NCBI GenBank assembly: GCA_001687465.1
Contig: LVLI01000685.1
Location: 1-61,324 of the forward strand
Direction of reading: 5' to 3'
Length of the DNA stretch: 61,324 nucleotides
Source of the DNA: Halocafeteria seosinensis
Lineage: Eukaryota; Sar; Bigyra; Bicosoecida
Shown one piece after another: positions 33,301 through 48,300 of the stretch. Numbering within the stretch: the first letter of the stretch is position 1; every line of letters starts with the position of its first letter. The translations under genes were made by a program, and so were the position numbers. The notes under the pieces were generated by a model that worked only from the letters and a program-made list of their open reading frames with translations, was not told the origin of the DNA and made no database searches.

Positions 33301-36300
33301 ATGCTCTCAGAGAGCCAAGTCGGAGTTTTGGGTACTACCGATAATCCGTTAATGAAACAATCTAAAGCGATAAATCACGTCCCTGCACGTTATGAACAGA
33401 GTGCTGAACGGAGTGACTCTTTTATCGCTAGCTTTGAGGAGGGAGTTTACTCTGTTCCTAACTCTGTGTACGAGCTCAACCACGTTGGGATAACAGTATT
33501 CGGTGGTGCTAGGCTGCTTACGCCTCCTGTGCTCCGTCTAAGTGGCGCTTCTCTTAAGTTAGAAGGACCGTTACAAGGGGCGAATCACCTTTTCTTGGAA
33601 GATCGGAGCAAAGTATCAATTCCAGGGTATTCCAATTACAGAGAGCTGAATCTTTCTACTTTGAATCTGCAAAATTCGGAACTGACAACAAGTGGAGGGG
33701 AGAGGTATTCACTGAGTGCAACTAAAATATCCCTATATGGAAGCACTATCGATCTCGACGCGAAGGAGATCTGTCTTAGTCGTTCTGACGTTTTCTCCGT
33801 TGACAGTCATAGCTCACTCCACTTGACAGGGAGGAGGCAATTGAGTACTCAAATGGGAGATATGAACTCGACGCGGGACAGTAGTATCAAGTTTAGGTCC
33901 GAAAATGAAAGTGTACATACTTTCAATTCCATATATGTCGACAACAGGGCGACTATGGCCTTCGGTAACGAAGCCAAAGTTACGGTACATTCTTCCGTTT
34001 CGTTGTCGGACGAGGGAAGAATATATACTCACGGCGTGTTGAATATGAGTGTACAAGACTTGTCTGTTGGAGAAGATGCTTCAATCGATGCCGTCGCAGC
34101 AGGATACGCTCCATGTAGAGGCAAGGGATCGCCTTCGCAGCCTCAACATGGAGGAAGTCACGGTGGATTTGGAAGCATCGAGGACTTTGAAACCTTCTTG
34201 AGCAACGAAGAGCAGGTATTTCCTTATGGCGATACTTTCGAACCAAGCGAACTCGGAAGTGGAGGCGGTGGATGCGGAACGTCGGATGGACATGGTGGTG
34301 GAGCTCTGTATCTGAGCGTACGGGCAAGTTTTGATATGCTGGGGGTGATAGACGTAAGCGGAGAGAACTCTAGGACTACCGAGTAAGTACGCCGTATACT
34401 CCTCATACTTCTCCAATACTCTGGAAACTTACCTATTGTAAGTTTTGTTGCAGGTTTGGTGGTGGTGCAGGAGGTAGCGTATTTGTCGAAACCAGGTTTC
34501 TTAACGCAAGTTCCGGATCTCTTCGAGCTAATGGGGGCAATGGCGCCCGCAATGCGCATGGTGGTAGTGGTGGACGCATAGCTTTATACTGTGAAGAAAA
34601 GGCAAGCGATATTAACTCTCTTAGAGATATAGAGTCACTGAACCTAGCAGCTCACGGGGGGTTGTACGAGGGGAACTCGTCCCAAAACTTTTTGTCTGCG
34701 CCGGGAACCGTGTACCGAGAGTGTGGAGTTGATAACAATCAAGGGCGCACGCTCATCGTCGACAATAGTTTGCAGAACTTGGAGCAAGAACTGGAATCCG
34801 TAATTACAAATATAGACGAAGACATAGTCTTCGACCACCTCCGTCTACTTGGACAAAGTGGAATTCGATGGGTTCCAAGAGCTTCGAAGAGTACCCACTC
34901 ATTAACGATATCTGCCTTAGAGAGCGACGGTCGAGGTAAACTGACAGTTGGAGACAATCAAACCGTAATAATTAACGCTGTTTCGAGTGCCTTACCGCTA
35001 TTGAATGAACGTTCTACTCTTCAAAGCCGCTGCCAGTGGTGTTGCCATTGTTTCGGTAACAGCAGCGCCGTGTTTATAACCATGAATAGGAAGAAATTTT
35101 CGTTGGTTGAAAACACACTGAACTTGGAGTTCTCCGACTTTATTTTGGATGTTTCTCGATTTGGAAGGTTGATTACGCCAGAATCGGTAAGCCTACAAGG
35201 TATACGTATGGACATTGAAGGCGAATGGCTCGGACCAAAAGACCTAGTGTTAGATACTTTGACTAAGATAGTATACACTACGCGGAAGGACAACTTTGCA
35301 TTGCATTCTCTCGTCATGCGCGAAGACGCAAATTTGGTTGTTCAAAGCTATGGCCTCGATGTCTCTCTACCACCATTCCAAGCAAGAGAAACTCTTAAAC
35401 AAGGCGGTCCATTCTCCTTTAATGTTGAGTCAGTGGACGTCCATGAGTCTGCGTCTTTGAGCGTGGAGAGTGATACCGCTTTAACTACCAGATTTTCAAG
35501 CCAAGCCTTCACCGGAGCTGCATCTGCGAGTTTTAAAGCTGCGCCCGACGAAGCTCTTATCCTCGAGTTACCAGATACTCTCCGACTTCCGAACATGACC
35601 AGCATAACACTTTCAGGATATCAAATTGAGCTACAGATAAAGGAAGTGGAACTTATGGACGAAGGCGTTCTCATATCGCTCCCAGTATCGTCCAGTGTAT
35701 ACCGGGGGGAATCTCTCAGACTTTCGGCTCACACCGTGTTTAATGCTGGTAACAGTCCTCAGGTGTATTTCGATCGCGTCATTGTAGAAGACGAAGCAAC
35801 GCTGGTGATTCAGGGGGAAACTAGGATCTGGACACAAACCTTTTGCTTGGGCGAGCACTCCTTCGTTAACGGGATTGCTGCTGGTTTATCTCGATGCGAA
35901 GGTCCTGGAGCGCCTCCTTGTGATACCAAGCGCGGTGCTTCTCATGGAGGCTTAGGGACTTCTGATACTATCGACAATTTTCTGTCTAATGGTTACCCGG
36001 AATTTTCCTATGGAGATACTTTTTTTCCTTCCCATCCTGGTAGTGGGGGAACTGGAGCAAAAGGTGGTGGTGCTCTCGCTTTGCATTCGTCCTATTGGAT
36101 GTCTCTTGAAGGCACAATAGACGTTAGTGGCAGTAATGCAGGTGCGGATAGTGGTGGTGGTGCTGGTGGGAGTATTCTAGTGAACTCCACTGAATTTCGA
36201 ACTGCCTCCGGTCACCTTCGTGCTAATGGGGGTGACGGTTTCGTGGGCGGTGGAGGAGGAAGGATTGCTGTGTACTGTGACAAAGCGGTTGAACCTATTG

Positions 36301-39300
36301 GCCCTAGCGGGCTATTGGCCGAAACTGAGCATACAATGGAGGCGATGGGTGGTGGTGATGCTACATCGAAGTCGGGTCCGGGAACAATATTTCGTCAGTG
36401 CGGACGCAATAATGTGAGAGAATTTTTTTCTAACAACGGAGATAGTGCTACGAAAAGCCAGCTGGAATCCGTAGTATTAGGTAAGGAACCAACACTACAC
36501 TTTGACCGGGTTCGACTTGAGAAAAACGGTGGACTTCGATGGATTCCTTCTTACTGGTCGAACAATCGGACGATTATGACTATCGGGGAATTAGGTGGCG
36601 ATCGTTATGGTCATTTTACTATTCTCGATAATCAGGTGGCAATAGTCTCATCAACTGATCGGCAGAGTCTATTTTCCGACGCAAATACCGAGGTGTATCC
36701 CCAGCATTTCAACCAAGTTGGCGCTGCTATCATTACACGAAACACTGGCGCATACGTGCTTAATACGGAGCACATAGAATGGAACACCGCGACACGCGTT
36801 TTTCAAGGTGGGGAACTAGTCACCCCACCGAGAGTTTTTGTGCATTCTTTTATCCAACTACATGGAACTTGGTCCGGAGTGACGAGACTAGAAATTGGTA
36901 GCACCGGACAAGTCAAAGTGGTGAAGGAGCTGGATGACTCGTTCAACCTAACTTCAGTAACGCTTAGAGAACAGGCGTTGCTGGACATTTACACCAATTC
37001 TGTCTATATGTTCGCTACTGAATCGCTAGAAATGGAACCTCGCTCTTCCTATTCCATTCGTGGAAACTCTTTTATTGGGACCTTCGGCAATGTCGCGGCC
37101 GCTGACGAGGCAACTCTTAAAATGTCATTGAATAGCGAGCTCAATAACTCGTTCGACAACGTTACCCTTAAGGGTGAGTCCCAAATTTGTTTGGCTAGTG
37201 CGAATGAAGCAATGAGAGTAAGAATCGGAGGGATGGACGCTAGTCAAAACTCTGAATTGAGACTAGATTCTCCGTCAAGTATTTTCTTGCGAGGGAGCGT
37301 GCTTTTCCTGACGGACGAGTCGCACATTGAGGCTGATGCGGCTCGGTTAGACGTACAACTAAGAGAATTTGGAGCGTTCGACAGTGCTTCACTAGCACTC
37401 AACAAGCGACAACAAGGGAAAGCCGATTCAGAGCTTAGCAATTGGACCTCATCGGACAGTTTTACTTTGGCGGACGAAACGTCGCTGAGAGTGCATAGCC
37501 CGCTTCAATTCCACGCAACAAATTTCTTTCTGGGAGACAAAGCTAAGATCGACGGAGCACGTAAGGGACCTGAAAACTGTAAAGGTCGCGGTGCTTCCCT
37601 TGAACGACGTGGAGCTTCCCACGGAAGCATCGGCGACTGGAAGAACTTTGACAACGTGAGGCGAGAAGACCTTCCAGCATATGGAGACCTGTTTCACCCG
37701 GTAGAAGCTGGTAGCGCTGGGTGTGACCCGGACAATAAAGACAAAGGCGGCAGTGGTGGCACAGCAATAAAGATACAAGTTGCAGGTAGTCTCTTTTTGA
37801 ACGGTGTCGTAAATGTTAATGGAGGTACGGCTGAAAAAGCTCAGTCTTTCACCCGTCGTTGGCATGGTCATTCGGTAACCCGTTGGAAGCCTGCGTAAGT
37901 AGACAGACGCTCTTGACTATTTCACAAAACTAGTTTGATTATGATAACGTTGTATCTGCAGAGCTGGCGGGGGTTCCGGTGGCAGCATCTTTATCCAGAC
38001 AAACGTGTTGGAAGAAGCCCGCGGCTCTCTCGAAAGTAGCGGAGGTGACGGTGGAAGTACCGGAGGATCGGGTGCAGCAGGTGGAGCCGGTGGCAGGATT
38101 TCACTGACATGCATCCATAGCGAGGAAACAGCAACAGTGTCGGAGCTGTCTCTGAAAGCTCATGGAGGTAGACGAGAACCTAACTCAGGGGCTCGCTCTC
38201 ATCCTGGCTCCATCTTTCGTGATTGTAGTCACGAGAATGAACGATCGGAAGCATTGATCGTTGAAAATGGTGACGATACGTCGTCCCGCCGACAAGCAAT
38301 TGTTTTGAATACGGGTAACTCATTTCACTTCGAGAGAATCCGGCTGCTCAGAAGTGGTGGACTGCAATGGTTTACTGATGATGGTCCCTTCAACAAAACA
38401 ATTATCTCTGTGGGATCTCTTGAAGGTGATCAGACGACTGGCCACTGGACTATACGTGATAATCAAGTCGCCATTGTGGGATCTAAACGAATTCTAAGTG
38501 AATCTCCAACAGATCCGTTTAAGGACATCATAGACAGAGGTCCTACACTTGGCACTCATCTACAGTCGTCTGTTTATGAACTTCTCTCTGTTGAGTTCTC
38601 GCTATCGCATGTTCACTTGGATGTGCAAAAGAATGCCACCATTGTTACTGTCCCTCGTATGTCGGTGGAACGGTCCACAGTGAACATTTTCGGTGTTTGG
38701 CAGGGAATTCAAGAGTTGCTGCTAGGCCGTGGTACCACCATGAAAATTGATAGAGAGACCCATGAAGCCTTTAACTTCAGTGACTTAACGATGGTAAACG
38801 ATGCTACGCTCCACATTAACACCGGTGGAAACCTGAACATTAGGGCACAAAGGTTTTTGGTCAGTAACAACGCAAATGCTACATTCGAGAGTAATATGCA
38901 CTTAAACTTAAATATCGACGATATGCGGATAAATGATTTCGGTAAGTTGCACTCTGTCGGCGATCACAAGATGAACTGGTTCGGAGATACTTTAGAACTG
39001 TGGAATAATGGGAGGATCGAAGGTGGCAACGAACCCACTATCAAGCTGAATGAAGGCTTGTACTTACGTAATAGGAGCTCACTATTCTTCAGGAAAGTCG
39101 CCCTTGTTAATAGTCCCATATTAGACGTGGCAGTAGCGGCAACCATTTCTGGTAGCAGGAGAGGCGAACTATCTTGTTCCGGTCTCGGTTCACCGACTCC
39201 ACTTTCAAAGCGTGGTGGGTCTCATGGTGGTCTAGGAACGCACGAGAGTATTGATGAAGCAATTCAAGGAAGCGTTGCTACTACTGTTCTCCCTGCATAC

Positions 39301-42300
39301 GGTGATGTTTTCCGACCTCTCTCATTAGGAAGTGCCGGTTGTAGCGGTGATCAAAGAGGTGGACGCGGAGGAGGAGCCATCCAATTGAATATATCGAGAT
39401 CAACAAGAATCGATGGCACAGTAGAAGTGAATGGGGAGGATAATCTGTAAGTTGCTATTCACTACTTATGCATTTAATTTCGTGGTCATGTTTTTGTATC
39501 CATGCCAATGCAGGTCAGGAGGTTCCGGAGGAAGCTTACTCATCGAAACAAAAATCTTGGCGAAGAGTACGGGGAGGCTAAAGGCAAATGGTGGTGATGG
39601 ACAGAACAACTACAACGGAGGAAGTGGTGGTAGAATTGCACTATACTGTGACCAAGCATTAGACGATGGAGGACTCGGTTCTTCCGACTTGAAGACTCCA
39701 TCTGTTGAAATACACGGAGGATCAAATAACCTTCGTTCTGGACCTGGGACATTTTACCGGCAATGTGATGCGCGCCAGTCGCGGGAATTATTCTCTGAAA
39801 ATAACGATGTAGAAGCCTCTGTTGCACGGGAAGCCATTATTGTGAATAGCAGAGCACGATTACACTTTGATCGTATGCGTTTTGACCGTCATGGGGGTGT
39901 ACGATGGATTCCAGATAATTTTGCAACCACTTCTGCAACTTTTTTTGTTATGCATCTAGAGGGTGATACTACTGGTGTTTGGAGTATTTCTCACCATCAG
40001 GTGGCTATGGTATCAGTTATAGCGTCTCCAGAAATGCTGCACTCATCGTCCTCGATTTCAGACAGTATCTCAGCAGTACCGTTTGGGCTGGAATTCTCGC
40101 ACCGCACGGGGAACCTCTCTCCTAGCGGATCCATCTCACGTTTTGGATATCACAACTTAACGCAGAAAGTGAATATGGACACAGTAAATATGAATGTACA
40201 AAAGCGGGCTGGTTTGATTACTCCACCAGAGGTCAACGTCTCCTTTACCGAGATGCTCATTGAAGGGTCATGGAATGGAGTGAAAGACTTGCACGTAGGA
40301 AGCTACGGCAGTGTCAAAGTGCGTGAAAGACGATCGCTAGCAGGATGGTACTATGCGTCCTTTACCATGGATGGAGAATCAAAGTTTGAGATAGAGACCA
40401 ATCATTCCCGTTCCGTAAGAGCATCGCATTTTGAAATGCGCGGGAACTCAATGCTGACTGCGCGAATCAGTTCGAAGTTCAATTTTTCTGTTCCTACACT
40501 ATCTTTGCTTGACAATTCCATGGTTCAGCTGAAACGGGCGGAGAGTAGCTACTTTGATGTACCAACGGTGGAACTGTGGAATGGAGCGTCTATTGATTTT
40601 GGGCGCAACGCAAAGATCGAAGCAACCACCATCGAGCTTCATAACTCTTCAGCATTTACATTCTCGAATTCCTCGTACATTTCGGTGGGATCTTTTTTCG
40701 TGGACTCAGATGCTGTTGTAACAGGAAGCGGCCGCGGTAAGCCTCCCTGTCGTGGGCTCGGTGCTCCTCAATCATCACGACTCGGGGCATCTCACGGAGG
40801 CCTGGGATCTAGTAAAGATACCGAAGAAGCCATTGCAGAAGCAGTAGGCCGTAACATCCTATCGTACGGAGATGTGCTGGAACCCACTTTGCCGGGAAGC
40901 GGAGGATGCTACATACAAAATGATATTGAATACGGTGGCCACGGGGGAGCAGGTATCGAGATTCATGCTTCCGATACTGTCAACCTGCTGGGAACTGTTG
41001 AGGTAGACGGACAAGATGCATCGGAGAATTCGTAAGTATATTACTCCTGTACCACATTGAAGCTAGAGTTGATGAATTGGAAGTTTGATTCCAATGCAGC
41101 GCCGGAGGCGGCTCAGGAGGGAGTGTACTAATTGAAACCACGAACTTGGCACACAGTCCAGGTGTGCTTTCAGCAAACGGAGGCTCTGGCCATTCAGAAG
41201 GTGAAGGTGGCGGTGGAGGAAGAATAGCTCTTTACTGTGCCCTGGTGGGTGACGCTCGCGGTATCGGCTCCTCGAATATGTCAAATAGCTTCCATTTCAA
41301 AGTGCATGGAGGCGAAAATGGGCAAAGCTCAGGTCGGTCGGGTCCTGGTACCCTTTATCGTCGTTGCGGAAGCCTGCAGGAAAGCGCACTCTTTTCCGAG
41401 AATGCTGGCTCATCAAAAACCGTCGAATCAATTATCGTCAATCCTGGATCTCGATTTCATATTGACAGGGTACGCCTAGAACGCGGAGCAGGTATTCGCT
41501 GGATGCCGAGCGTTTCGTATGCGAACCGTACAGTCTTTTCAATTTCAGAACTCGAAGGTGATGCGACGGGACGTTGGTCGGCTACGGACGAACAAATCGC
41601 GATATTGGGGACAACAGCTTTTCCGGATACTCTATCAGAGTTAGATCTGGACGACGCTGCAAAGTTCTCCGAGGATCTCCTTATTCAGCGCACTTCAGGA
41701 CTTCCATTGGATTACGATGTATCTGGAGGACGGTACCGCTTGCGGGAGTCGTATGCCTTAAACGGTGTGGATATCCGAGTTCTACGCCATAGCCAATTGA
41801 TCGCACCTCCTCTATTCGAGGTATGGTGTGTCCATTTGCATGTGTACGGAGAATGGGCTTCAACAGAGAATTTGACATTGAAAAGTGGGTCTGACTTGAC
41901 GATTTCCGGCACTGGCTCACACTCTTGGTCGATACCATCGCTCCAATGCCTTGACAACTCAAGTTTCAAGTTTAGTACCTCTAGCGAATTGACGATGAAG
42001 TCACAATCTATGGCGTTGTCAGGCAGTTGCCGAATGGAACTCAAAGCCTCAGACGTCAAATTTTGGGTAGCAAACTTTGATATGCAACGTAACTCCACTG
42101 CGAGTGTATTCAGTAACACCGATATTGGAGTACGTGGTGATACGCTAACAGTGGAGGGCAACTCTAGCCTCATGCTTAATTCGAGTTCGCACACGCGTTA
42201 TGAAGTCAGCTCCTTACGTATGTCCGAGAATGGAAAACTACGTACGGGAACGAACTCCTCATTTGACGTAGGGAATACTATAGAATTGAGAGACAAAGCT

Positions 42301-45300
42301 AGCCTTACTGTGCAAAGTTCGCTTACAGTTAACTCCTCTATAATGAAGCTCAGTCGAAACGCCAGCATCAATGGTACCGGAAATGGTTTTGGGCCATGCC
42401 GCAGGCCGAATTCAGTCAGCCATGTTGGAGGAAATCATGGAGGATTAACTCCCTCCAGTAGCGACACCGATTTTGCTGATCTGCAACCCGGTGGCGATGA
42501 ATTAGCGTTCCGTGATGATTTTGTAGACTTGAGCAACTGGAGAATACTAGACAATAGACTTGGTATATCGTCAAAATCATGTGATGGCCGGAGTGGAAGT
42601 ATGTTCGTCAGCAATAATAACGCAAATAGGCGTGTGGCTGCACATACCCTTTTTCGAGTTTCTAAAATTCGGCACTTGCGCTATCACTACTTTGAGACCA
42701 AGACCAGTAACGGTGGAGTTATCAGACTCATTAACGAAGCTGGGCAGAAGGAACTGGGTGTCGCCACGGACAATCCTCAACTGGAAGTTGAGCACAGAGG
42801 AGGTAGGACATTTGTAAACAGACCTAGCTTTAATTACAACGTTTGGGTTCGTGTGGATATCAATATTAATTGGCAAGATCTTAGCTTCCAAGTAACGTGG
42901 TCGCGCTCTGATTCAGGCCAGAAAATAGACTCTTTTAATGGAGGAATGAAAAGGGGATTGCCGATTAGGGAAATCTTTTTCGATAACTATGGTGGTAACG
43001 ATCTCAATATGTGGATTTGTGCTCTGCAATATACGGCCAGTGGGGCGCTCACTCTACCAGTCTATGGCGATGCATTTCATCCAAAGAGTGTGGGAACTGG
43101 AGGATGCGGTGGCAAGTTCGAAAAATCCGGATCTGGAGGAGCAGCTCTTCATATCATGGCAACCACTCGGATGACGATAGATGGAAACATAGAAATGGAT
43201 GGAGGGAACTCGTACAACAAGCAGTAAGTCGTAAATTCTTTGTTACAAGTACCAAACCACTAACTCGACGGTTAATCTTCTTCGTCCTATGGCGCTGCAG
43301 GTCTGGAGGGGGTGCTGGTGGCTCCATCCTCCTTGAAACTGATGAATTGACTTCCGCAGAAGGGTCTTTAAGTGCTGCTGGTGGGAATGTCACCGCACCA
43401 GGTGGCAGGGGAGAAGGTGGTAGTGGCGGGAGAATTGCTGTACGTTGCCAGCGTGTGATTGGCGAAAACAAAGGATTTGCCTCTGGTGTCGCTTTAATTG
43501 AGAATCATATACGCATCCGTGGAGGCCGCGATAGTAGTGGAGAGCACTTATCTGGTGCAGGAACTGTGTTTCGGCTGTGTGGGAGAGGTCGAGGAAAACT
43601 TTTCGCAGACAATACCAACAACAGGAAGTCGTCTGCTGCTACTGTAATTAATAATGAAGGCAGTCAGTTACTTTTAGAAGCATTGATCCTACAAGGCGGT
43701 GCAAGAATACTGTGGTGGCCTACTACCGCGAGAGCGAATAAGACCATCTTCCGAGTAGATTCGCTGGAAGGTGATTCCACTGGCGAATGGATCATTCCAC
43801 CAAACCAGTACGGCTTAATCGGAGTGAAGGAGAAAATTACAACGGAGAACCACACGGATAGTATCATCAACTCAACCGCTGGTGCCAACTTCGTCCAGCC
43901 TTTAGAGTCTACCGAGTCCATGGTCACCACATCTGATGCAACGTCCACGTACGTTTTCTTCACCGAATATCTACTTTCCAATGTCAATATAAACGTAGTG
44001 AGTGGAGGCACTTTAATAACCCCAGAGGATTTTACATTGACTGGAACTAATGTGTCAATGTATGGACAGTGGCCTAACCTCGAACATCTCTATCTATTCA
44101 ATCATTCAAAATTTATAGTTTCGGAAGCTGCTTTTTCTCTCAAAACATTGGTAATGAATGATTGGTCGAACTTTGTTATGAGAAATTCGCAGAGTATTGA
44201 CCTATCAATCAACTCCATGGCTATCAATGATAACGCCATTGTGAATATCAATAGCGAAACGGACATTCACGTGACGGGAGATAACCATGCATTTCGAGGG
44301 AACGCGGAAGTAATCTTTAACGCTACCAGTTACATTTGTTGGTTGGCAGGTACAGTATCCATTGAAGGCAGTAGTCGTGTAAACGTAAACTCTGATGAGC
44401 AAGTTTTGCGATCGAGGAGGTTTAGCCTCCGAAATCAATCTTTCCTTGACATAGGAAGGAACCCAAAATGGTCAGCGAGTGAGGAACTCATTTTAGCGGA
44501 TAGATCTACGGTGAACGTGTCAGGTGTTGCCACCATTTCCACGCACACTTTCCGCTTTTATGAAGGATCTTCAATCAACGGAAGTGCCAGAGGCCATGAC
44601 GGATGCAATGGACCAGGAGTACTGTCCAATGGAAGAGGAGGAAGCCATGGAGGCTTAGGGTCAAAAGAGCCAGTTGACGAGTATCTCGAGAAATCGAACA
44701 GCACGCCCGCCTATGGAAATTTCTTGTTTCCGCGAAGTCAAGGTAGTGGTGGCTCAAGTTGTACCTCCCATGAAGCGAGCCAGGGAGGTGCAGCAGTCGA
44801 AATCACTGCAAAGGGAGAAACCACTTTCTTGGGCACTGTTTCCGTTGATGGAGCCGATGCTTTCTCCGATGAGTACGTACTAATGGTACTTCATAGACTT
44901 GCCACATAATTGTATTATTCATATTTGTTGCGTGTATACAGGGCTGGCGGTGGCGCTGGCGGCAGTATTTTGGTAAACGTAAGTATCCTTGACCATGAAG
45001 AGTTTGGAACGCTCAGAGCAAACGGCGGTAACGGTGGCGCTAACGAAGCTCATGGAGGAAGCGGAGGTCGGATAGCTTTATACTGTCCCGAAGGCGGTCA
45101 CGATCTCGATACAAAACTCTTTGAAGCTCATGGGGGTATGTATGGAAATGACGACGGCACCGGCCAACGGTCTGGACCTGGAACGATACATCCAGCGTGT
45201 GGACAAGAATCGCGTAAATTGCTTATCGACAATCAACAGGCCACTCCGGGATTATCTTTGGATGCGATTATAACTAATAATGATTCACATATCCACTTTG

Positions 45301-48300
45301 ATAAATTGACCATACGAGGAGGGGGAGGCCTGAGATGGCTTTCGACCCATCCCTCTGCGAACAAGACAGTTCTTTCAATTACCTCCTTGGAAGGAGATCA
45401 AAGCGGTACTTTAAGCATCTCCGGTAACCAAGTTGGAATGATAAACGTCGATAACAAACGACGCTCTACCTCCACCAACGCAAGCGACGTCTTCCGGCTG
45501 ACCCAGAGCAGCAGCATTGATGCGGACGACATTCAGGTGCGAGAATATGAATGGCCAGAGAGCTTCTCACTATCAGACGTTGCTTTACGAGTTCAAGAAG
45601 ATGCCGCTATAATAACACCCCCTGATGTAACTGTGTCGGTCCCTTTACAGCTAATCGGCGAATGGTTTGGTTTGGAGCATCTGCGCCTCACGAGAGGATC
45701 TAATGTGACTATCTTCAATGAACCCAGTGGACGCCTAAACGCGAAATCATTAAGTATGTACGAAGATGCGGATGTGGAGTTCTTACGGACCGGAAACCAT
45801 GGTTTTGGAATGGAATTATCTCTGACCAACGTTAATCTCTACGGCAACAGCAGTTTCAGGATTAATTCAGCAAGTAGTCTTGCCTTGCGAAGTAAACAAA
45901 CCACTTTGGAAGGTAACTGCTCTATGTCTTTATCGGCTGCTTGGGTGACAGATCTTAACATTGACCTTTTTGATCTTCATGACACTGCGAACATCGACGT
46001 CGGGCAAGCGATCGCATTTCATGATGATTTCACTAGTCTGAAAAATTGGAATATTCACGATAATGATGTGCGCCATTCTGATGCTTCGTGCAATGGAGTT
46101 AGCGAAAGCATGGAAATTCGGAGTGGAGGAACGAAACCCACGGATGTTGCTACCTTGGAAATGATCAGCGCCAGGAAGGTCCGGTCGTTTTCGTACTATT
46201 ACAAAGAACCGAGCAAGAGTCATGGTGGAGGTATCCGCCTTTTGAACGACCGAAACGAAGTTGAAATGGGTGTAGTTACGGATAACCCTCAATTGAACGT
46301 TCATGATAGTAGTGGATTCAAGCATGTTCATGGTGGTCCGGACAATCCTCAGTATAACATTTGGATCAGGGTAAATGTCGAAATAAACTGGCAGGATGGA
46401 TCGTTCACTGTGGTATGGACGAATGCAGAGAGCAATTCTCAGCTGGCGGTAACTGAAGGAAGACTTCGTCAGGGACGACCAATCCAGCGAATTGGATTCG
46501 CTAACCATAATGCCGAAAAATGGCGACGGAGTGGCAATTTCTTCATGAAAATTTGTTCCTTCTCATTGGATTTTGCGGAAGGTTTACCAACGTTTGCTAA
46601 AATACCGGGTACACAGCGGTTCTTACACAGTGGTACAGAGATAGCAAATGACAATCGTAGTCGTGTGAATTTATCCTCTAACAGACTTACTCTGGCTGAC
46701 GAAGCAAGGCTTCGTTTTCTCGATCAGATTGCATTGAGTGTGTTCTGCTCTGATTTGCAGACAGATGGAAAAGCGCGAATCAACGTTGATCCCAACTCCA
46801 AGGGTAATTTTTCGATTGATAATTTGGTCCTCGGGAATGAAAGCACACTCTTCTCCGGTAACAATTCTCGTTTTAGTGTTTCGCAGGCATTTGAAGTAAA
46901 GGACGATAGTTTGTTGGCGGTGGAACATTCAGTCTCCATTTCTTCCAAAGATTTTTTTCTTGGGCCGAATGCCACTCTAACCGGAGCCGGTAGGGGATTC
47001 GCCGGTTGTGTTGGTCCCCATGGGTCCCTTAAACAATATCATGGTGGCTGTCATGGCGGGATAGGGTCCGTTGAAAGCATCGACCGACATGAGAATGCGA
47101 GTGTTTGCGCCTATGGTGACTTGTTTCAGCCATGGAGTGAAGGCAGTGGTGGTGCGAACTGTGGCTCAGAAGGGCACAGCAGAGGTGGAGCGGCCATTCG
47201 AATCACGACTACGGGAGATGCTAAGCTTGAGGGACAAATTGATGTTTCCGGGGCTAATGCGGAGGTCAACGCGTACGTATTGTATTACAGTAGTGTTGTC
47301 GCTTATCTACGGTAACGATGATAGTGTTTGAATTCCACTTGTTCATCTTTGCAGAGCTGGTGGTGGTGCCGGAGGGAGTATTTGGATAGATACCGAAAGC
47401 CTGCTCGGGACTTTGGGGAAATTCCGTGCGAATGGTGGTAACGGCCGAAGCAGTAAAGGTCAAGGTGGAAGTGGCGGCCGCATATCCATGTCTTGCCGCA
47501 AGAGCTTCACGGACGGTCGAGATGACGAACTGCTTTCGAAAGCCCATTATGAGGCTTTCGGTGGTTTATATGAGGGAGACGTGGCGAAATCTTCTCGTTC
47601 TGGCGCTGGAACGACCTATCTTAACTGCGGTGTTTTGGAGGATGTACTGCTTGTAGATAACGGCCATGAAAGCGACACGAGTGGAGAAACGCTAATTGTT
47701 AACAATGAATCGGCGATTTATTTCAATAGAGTGATCGTGCGAAATCACGCTCGGCTTCAATGGATTCCACATTCAGCTAACGGAAACAGAACGACATTTT
47801 CAATGCTAGCTCTTCGAGGGGATGAGACAGGCAGCCTAACCATACGATCAACACAGCTTGGTATTATTGATGCGTCTCATGTGGAGAGAGTGTCATCTGG
47901 CCGAAAACAGCAAAATCGTTTCCAGTTTCACGGGATGCTTAACAATAATCCAGCCGTCCAAGCAGAGACCGACCGCTCCAAGTATTATTTTGACCAAGAT
48001 TCCTTGCTATATGTCAAAGAAGTAGGCATTAGTGTTATAAATGGTGGGAAGCTTCTTACTCCTCCTTCCGTCACCACTGCAAGTCCTATGCGGATTGATG
48101 GCGTTTGGTTGGGCCTACAACACCTACGTGTTGTCGGCAAGTCTAGTGTCTCCGTTGCCCTGGAAGAAGATGAGTGGTCTTTAACGTCTCTTTCCATTGA
48201 GGACGAAGCATCTCTTGACGTGCAGAAGTCGGAACACCTCGACTTCAGAGGAATATCACTAACGCTCGTTAATGCGTCAACCTTGAAGATCGTTGGTAAT

